In this document: piece by piece, positions 60,135 through 64,000 of the stretch | How the letters are laid out: each line of letters opens with the position of its first letter | Numbering within the stretch: position 1 is the first letter of the stretch | Translations under genes and position numbers: made by a program | Notes under the pieces: generated by a model | What the model saw: the letters and a program-made list of their open reading frames with translations, nothing else | Told to the model about the DNA's origin: nothing | The model's database searches: none | NCBI GenBank assembly: GCA_902729315.2 | Contig: LR746267.1 | Coordinates: 4,589,386 to 4,653,385 of the forward strand | Length of the DNA: 64,000 bases | Direction of reading: 5' to 3' | DNA from: Spirodela intermedia | Taxonomy: Eukaryota; Streptophyta; Magnoliopsida; Alismatales; Araceae

Positions 60135-60973
60135 ATGGGTCCGAATCGCCGCCGGATCGGCTTCTGCTTGCCGGCGATCCTCTTCTTCTGCACCACGGCC
60201 TCCGCCGCCGTCTTCATCTCCGGTTCGCCTCCAACCCCTTCTCCTCGCCCTCCTCCTCCCTCTCAAATCAATCTGCTTGATTTCTCTTCCCTTCTTGTTG
60301 CTGCAGACGGCCCCCTCGGCTCCACCTTCTCTCCGGGCACCGGCAGGAGCCTTCTCCAGGCACAATCCAGTAAGCCCTCCTCCTCCTCCTCCTGAATTAT
60401 CGTCGGCTACCTCCGAGTCTCTTCCGTCCGGGCGATGATCCATACTCGCCATGAAGAGAGTCCACCAGCTCCAATTATCGTCCGATAATCACCATGAGGG
60501 AGAAAGAGAGAGAGGGGTCATCGCTCTGTCGGCTCCACCTGCGGCCATGGAATCAGAGGGGAAGGACGATCGATTACGCTTGCTTCCTGGTCCTTGCAGG
60601 GTGCCCGCTGGACTTCGAGAGGATGAACTACACCATCTTCACCTCCCTTTGCAAGGGGCCGGACTACCCTCTGGATCCCTGCTGCGAGGCCTTCAGAACC
60701 TTCGCCTGCCCCCTTCGCGCCGAGCTGAACAACGGCACCAACGTCTGCGCGGAAACCATGAACAGCTACATCAACCGAAAAGGGAACTATACCTCTGGTG
60801 TCTTTACTCGGTGCACCGACTTAAAATTAGGCATCTCATGTCCGGCGGTGCCCGCCGCCCCCCCTAGCAGCAGCGGCAGCGACACAAGCGGCGCTGCCGG
60901 TGCAACCGCGGTTCCCGTGCTCGGAGCATCGGCGGCCTGGGTGATCCTCGGCCGGCTGCTACTCTCGATCTGA
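60135..60973 (+). CDS. LORELEI-like GPI-anchored protein (copy 1, divergent)
   Basis: LLG proteins are small GPI-anchored extracellular proteins that escort CrRLK1L receptor kinases such as FERONIA to the surface and bind RALF peptides with them. Three exons: 60135-60222, 60307-60369, 60600-60973, phases 1 and 1, giving 174 residues. Seen: a signal peptide (RRRIGFCLPAILFFCTTASA), GRSLLQAQS before the mature domain, the eight family cysteines (CPLDF, SLCKG, PCCEAF, FACP, NVCAET, TRCTD, ISCP), MNYTIFTSLCKGPDYP, a Ser/Gly-rich spacer and a hydrophobic C-terminal tail for GPI attachment. The loop that usually reads YPPGLFA reads YTSGVFT here, and INLYG is INRKG. The start is the ATG that gives a good signal peptide. 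Same strand and same intron positions as the copy 560 bases downstream, so a tandem duplicate. Whether it still pairs with the same receptors is unknown. Confidence 0.92.
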
Positions 60974-61021
60974 CGAGCAAAATCAAATCGCACCGCGTCG
61001 ATCGAGCGAGATCCCGTCGGA

Positions 61022-61027
61022 AATAAA
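61022..61027 (+). terminator. Candidate polyadenylation signal of LLG copy 1
   Basis: AATAAA about 50 bases after the stop codon, in T/A-rich sequence. Confidence 0.45.
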
Positions 61028-61444
61028 GATTCAATTTTTTTCTTTCCTCTGTTGAAAATAAATTTCTGAATTAGGTTTGCGGACGTGCTTTAATCTCTCG
61101 TTTATTTTTCCATCTTTGGCTGGCTGGGCGCGCCGCCGGGGATTGCTGTCCCGTGGACGGCGGCGCCACCGCCTCCGCCGGAGAGAGAGAGAGAGGGGGA
61201 GGAGTTGTCGGAGGGGTTTGGGGGGTGCAGAAATTCGGTGCACATTGGCGGCTGGCCGTGCGCGTCTCAGAGAATCAGACATGAGCCACAACAAAACCTC
61301 CCCCCACACGACTTGTTCCTTTCTGTCTCATCAGCGCAGGTGCCTGGTGCGTATCGTCACATATGGAGCGGTACGAGCAGAGAGCCGACGGGGTTAATTG
61401 GATACAGCTGTGCCCACGCGGTTGTTTTCCCGCGGCCAGACCAC

Positions 61445-61445
<1 letters not shown>

Positions 61446-61479
<34 letters not shown>
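61446..61479. repeat. (CT)n in the leader region of LLG copy 2
   Basis: A CT run of about 34 bases on the sense strand, ending about 55 bases before the start codon. Confidence 0.92.
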
Positions 61480-61481
<2 letters not shown>

Positions 61482-61533
61482 CTGAGGCCGCGACGAAGGG
61501 CAAAGGAGACGGGGTCGGGAAGCGCAAGGGAGA

Positions 61534-63304
61534 ATGCGTCGGGATCCCTTCCTCGGCGGTGCCGGCTGCCGCTTACCGGCGATCCTCTTCATCTTCCTCA
61601 GGGTGGCCGCCGCCGCCTCGTCTGCCGCCTTCATCTCCGGTCCGCCCCCCGCCCCACCTCTTTACCACATTCCGAACTCCCTCGTTCCCCAGATTTCTCA
61701 GTTCTCTCTCTCTCTCGTTGGCCCGCAGACGGCGCGCTGGGGTCCGGCATCTCGGGGGCCGCCGGCGGAAGGGCCCTGCTCCAGGCGAAGAAGAGTAAGA
61801 CGATCTCCCTCTCCAATCGCCCATTCCAGTTTCTCATCGTTCCCGCTGTCCGATCTCGTTCGTTCTCCCTGCTTTCCCCGTCGGATTCTCGCCGCATTCT
61901 GCTCCAGATTGGGAGGAAAGAGTTGCAGAAATGGGACTCCGCGGAGGAGGATTTCAATGGCGGAATGACTGGTGTTCTTGCTGGGGGCTTTAATGGCGAG
62001 GGAATAGATGAGGAGAGGCGATCCATTGAGAAAATGAATGCAGATGCAGGTTGAGGAACGGATCAGAGCAACACGGACCCAAGAACAGAGAGATATCCTC
62101 ATTACTCCGACGCCGTCGAGATTGAAGGTGAAGACGGAGATATCCCTGATGGATAGTCCCCGGTCTCCCGGGGTTGCTCCCCAGTATGGTGTGCCAGTTG
62201 AAGCTTTTTTCTTTAAAAAGTCCACCTGCATCGCTGCCGTTGACTTTTCTTTTACTGCGCCAATGAACCCTCTACGGTTCATTGTTGTTGCTCCCCGGAA
62301 TGCAGTGCCAGATGAAGCATTTTTTTTAAAAAGTTCATCTGATCGAGGGAGGGGGAGCATCGCTGCCGCTGACTTCTCTTTTGTTGCGCCAATGAATCCT
62401 CTACGGTTCATTGTTGTTGTTGCTGCCACCTCTGGTCCTGCACTCTTCGCTGCCGTTGACTCTTCGGTACAGTTCATTGGTGTTGTTGCTGCCGCCTCTG
62501 GTCCTGCACACTTTCTTGGAACAATTTTATTTGTTTTTCATTTTGTTATCCGGTATCTTGATCTTGGTGTTTGGATTCGTCCATGATCTGTTGATCACTC
62601 TGGGTTGCATGAAAGAAAACACGGAGTCAAATTCTGCGGCTCCAGCTGCCTTTTATTTGATCGGTGGGGGTTCAATTTCCCGCCATATTCATCAGTATCA
62701 CCTTCTAGTGTTCCTGCTAAAACCAAAAAGGGGTCCCGTTTCCTCCTTTCTGTAAGGGTTGACTTTTGCACAAGATTTTCATAGAAAACTGTTCAGAGAA
62801 AAGATTTTCCCGTTGACCATCGCAAACGGGGATTTCCCGTTGACTATTCAGTCAACTCCTTATGTTATCTATCTGCATAGGATTATTTCAATCAATCAAT
62901 CACCTTTTGACCGACTTGCAGGCTGCCCGATATCCTTCGAGTTCAAGAACTACATGATCATCACCAGCCAGTGCAAAGGGCCGCGGTACCCGCCCAAGCT
63001 CTGCTGCACCGCCTTCATGGAGTTTGCCTGCCCCTACGCCGAGCAGCTGAACGACCCTACCAACGACTGCGCCACCACCATGTTCAGCTACATAAACCTG
63101 TACGGGTCGTACCCACCGGGCCTCTTCGCCAGTGAATGCAAGGATTCCAAGCGGGGCCTCGAGTGCGTGGGTGTTCCCGCGTCAACGGATGACGTCCAGG
63201 GGAACACCTCCGCCGCCGCCGCCGCCGCCGCCGCTGCCGCCTTGGTTGTCGCCATCCCTGCGATGCTCTCCTTCTTCCTGGTGCACCTGATGATCATCTC
63301 CTGA
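61534..63304 (+). CDS. LORELEI-like GPI-anchored protein (copy 2, canonical)
   Basis: Three exons: 61534-61639, 61729-61794, 62922-63304, with the same phases as copy 1, giving 184 residues. Signal peptide about residues 1-30 (LPAILFIFLRVAAAASSAAF), then GRALLQAKKS and the conserved domain: CPISFEFKNYMIITSQCKGP, YPPKLCCTAFMEFACPY, QLNDPTNDCATTMFSYINLY, and YPPGLFASECKDSK. Eight cysteines are conserved. The block strongly resembles Arabidopsis LLG1, including the PPGLFA loop that I recall as contacting RALF peptides. A poly-alanine stretch precedes the hydrophobic GPI tail (IPAMLSFFLVHLMII). Intron 2 is 1127 bases, against 230 in copy 1, and is expanded by internal repeats at 62173-62530. The expected role is receptor escort and RALF co-reception at the plasma membrane. 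Confidence 0.95.
62173..62530. repeat. Imperfect tandem repeats in intron 2 of LLG copy 2
   Basis: Units starting GTTGCTCCCC / GTTGCTGCC begin near 62173, 62287, 62419 and 62485 (spacings 114, 132, 66). They share TTTAAAAAGT.CA.CTG, TCGCTGCCG.TGACTT.TCTTTT and GCGCCAATGAA.CCTCTACGGTTCATTGTTGTTG. The repeats are open in one plus-strand frame (62038-62586) and also in a minus-strand frame, but neither resembles a protein. Confidence 0.8.
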
Positions 63305-64000
63305 ACCCTCGCCACAATGGGGTTTGAATAACCTTTGTGATTGATTTATAATAGGGTGGGGTTGACCCTTCTTTGAATGTTCATCGCTTTCAGTCAGCTG
63401 AGTGCTCTAAATCCGTGTACGTCAGTCAGTCAACATGTGAGAAGCAATGCAGCAAATTATGCGCTGGAATGGCTTTATGAACTGAGTGCTATTTGTCATG
63501 ATTGGTCACAAAAATTTACTTCTGTTGTGGTCAACCACAATTTTTTTTGATGATTCTTCGTTGCAAGATGAATTTAAAAAAAAGAAAAAAAAGAAAAATA
63601 CATCCGAGGTGGGTTCTCCGGCAGAATCTAGGGAAACACAATATATACATACATGCCCACCGGGAAGTATTTCCATGAGAAATCTTCAGGTTTGCCCTTT
63701 TTTCGGTGAAAGCCTAGCGCAGATGCTTTGCTGAGGCTATTCTTCTGGGTGCTGCTGCCACAGTAGCCCTTTTCGCTCCATGGGTCTTCCCCTGTGCGAG
63801 AAGTCAACCCTCTTGATTAACAGGAAGGAAGAACTACCCAAAGACCCCACAAAATTAATAGATGGAGACGTTATGCGGAGAAGATTCTGAGATACCCAGA
63901 GTATCTCGGAAGTCAACTCCCCAGATCATGTTCTTCAGGAAGATTCAAATAGTGTCGTTTATCAGTGATTACCGAGATCATCATTCTCATGGGATTGATT
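63305..64000. other. 3' flank of LLG copy 2, no gene recognised
   Basis: Low-complexity A/T runs near 63541-63600 and otherwise unremarkable sequence to the window end. The 3' untranslated region of LLG copy 2 should lie in the first few hundred bases; no canonical AATAAA was seen close to the stop. Confidence 0.45.

Larger units (their letters stand above)
60974..61533. other. Spacer between the two LLG genes
   Basis: Contains candidate polyadenylation signals for copy 1 (AATAAA at 61022-61027 and again near 61057), a GC-rich middle, and the copy 2 leader with (CT)n at about 61446-61479. No gene recognised. Confidence 0.5.

Overview
This is nuclear DNA from a flowering plant. The genes have many GT-AG introns, and several belong to plant families (STP sugar transporters, CNGC channels, LORELEI-like GPI proteins). 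Exons are GC-rich and intergenic DNA is crowded with (GA/TC)n microsatellites. The VPS18 C-terminus ends in a way I associate with monocot homologues, so a non-grass monocot or another early-diverging angiosperm is my best guess. The species cannot be fixed from the sequence. There are no bacterial or viral genes.

Layout. 1-4289: intergenic, microsatellite-rich. 4290-6548 (-): STP-type H+/monosaccharide symporter, 4 exons. 8471-10025 (-): PEX11 peroxisome-proliferation protein, 7 coding exons, probably with an upstream leader exon. 13228-30355 (-): VPS18 (HOPS/CORVET subunit), 23 exons over 17 kb, with a 2-base frame break in exon 18. 31191-32498 (+): single-exon coiled-coil protein of unknown function carrying a KEN motif, head-to-head with VPS18. 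34883-36646 (-): single-exon armadillo-repeat protein. About 38830-46790: a sharply bounded AT-rich, gene-free block with a miniature LTR retrotransposon (39596-40945) and several degenerate tandem arrays. 47165-50721 and 53655-56785 (both -): a tandem pair of CNGC4-type cyclic-nucleotide-gated channel genes with matching exon lengths. 60135-60973 and 61534-63304 (both +): a tandem pair of LORELEI/LLG-type GPI-anchored proteins. 63305-64000: nothing recognised.

Exon boundaries were derived by hand: conserved protein blocks were matched in the expected frame, a GT donor and AG acceptor were required, and phases were checked for consistency across each gene. The genes do not form one pathway. 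VPS18 and PEX11 are organelle housekeeping genes. The CNGC4 and LLG pairs both belong to families known for cell-surface Ca2+, immune and growth signalling, and both look like local tandem duplications. The most interesting signals are: a CNGC4 pair with a near-identical last exon but divergent pore regions; an LLG pair in which one copy has lost the usual loop sequence; the VPS18 frame break; CT-repeat tracts placed directly after 5' splice sites in several unrelated genes; the miniature LTR element with internal 57-bp repeats; and a perfect 20-bp hairpin at 59431-59473.
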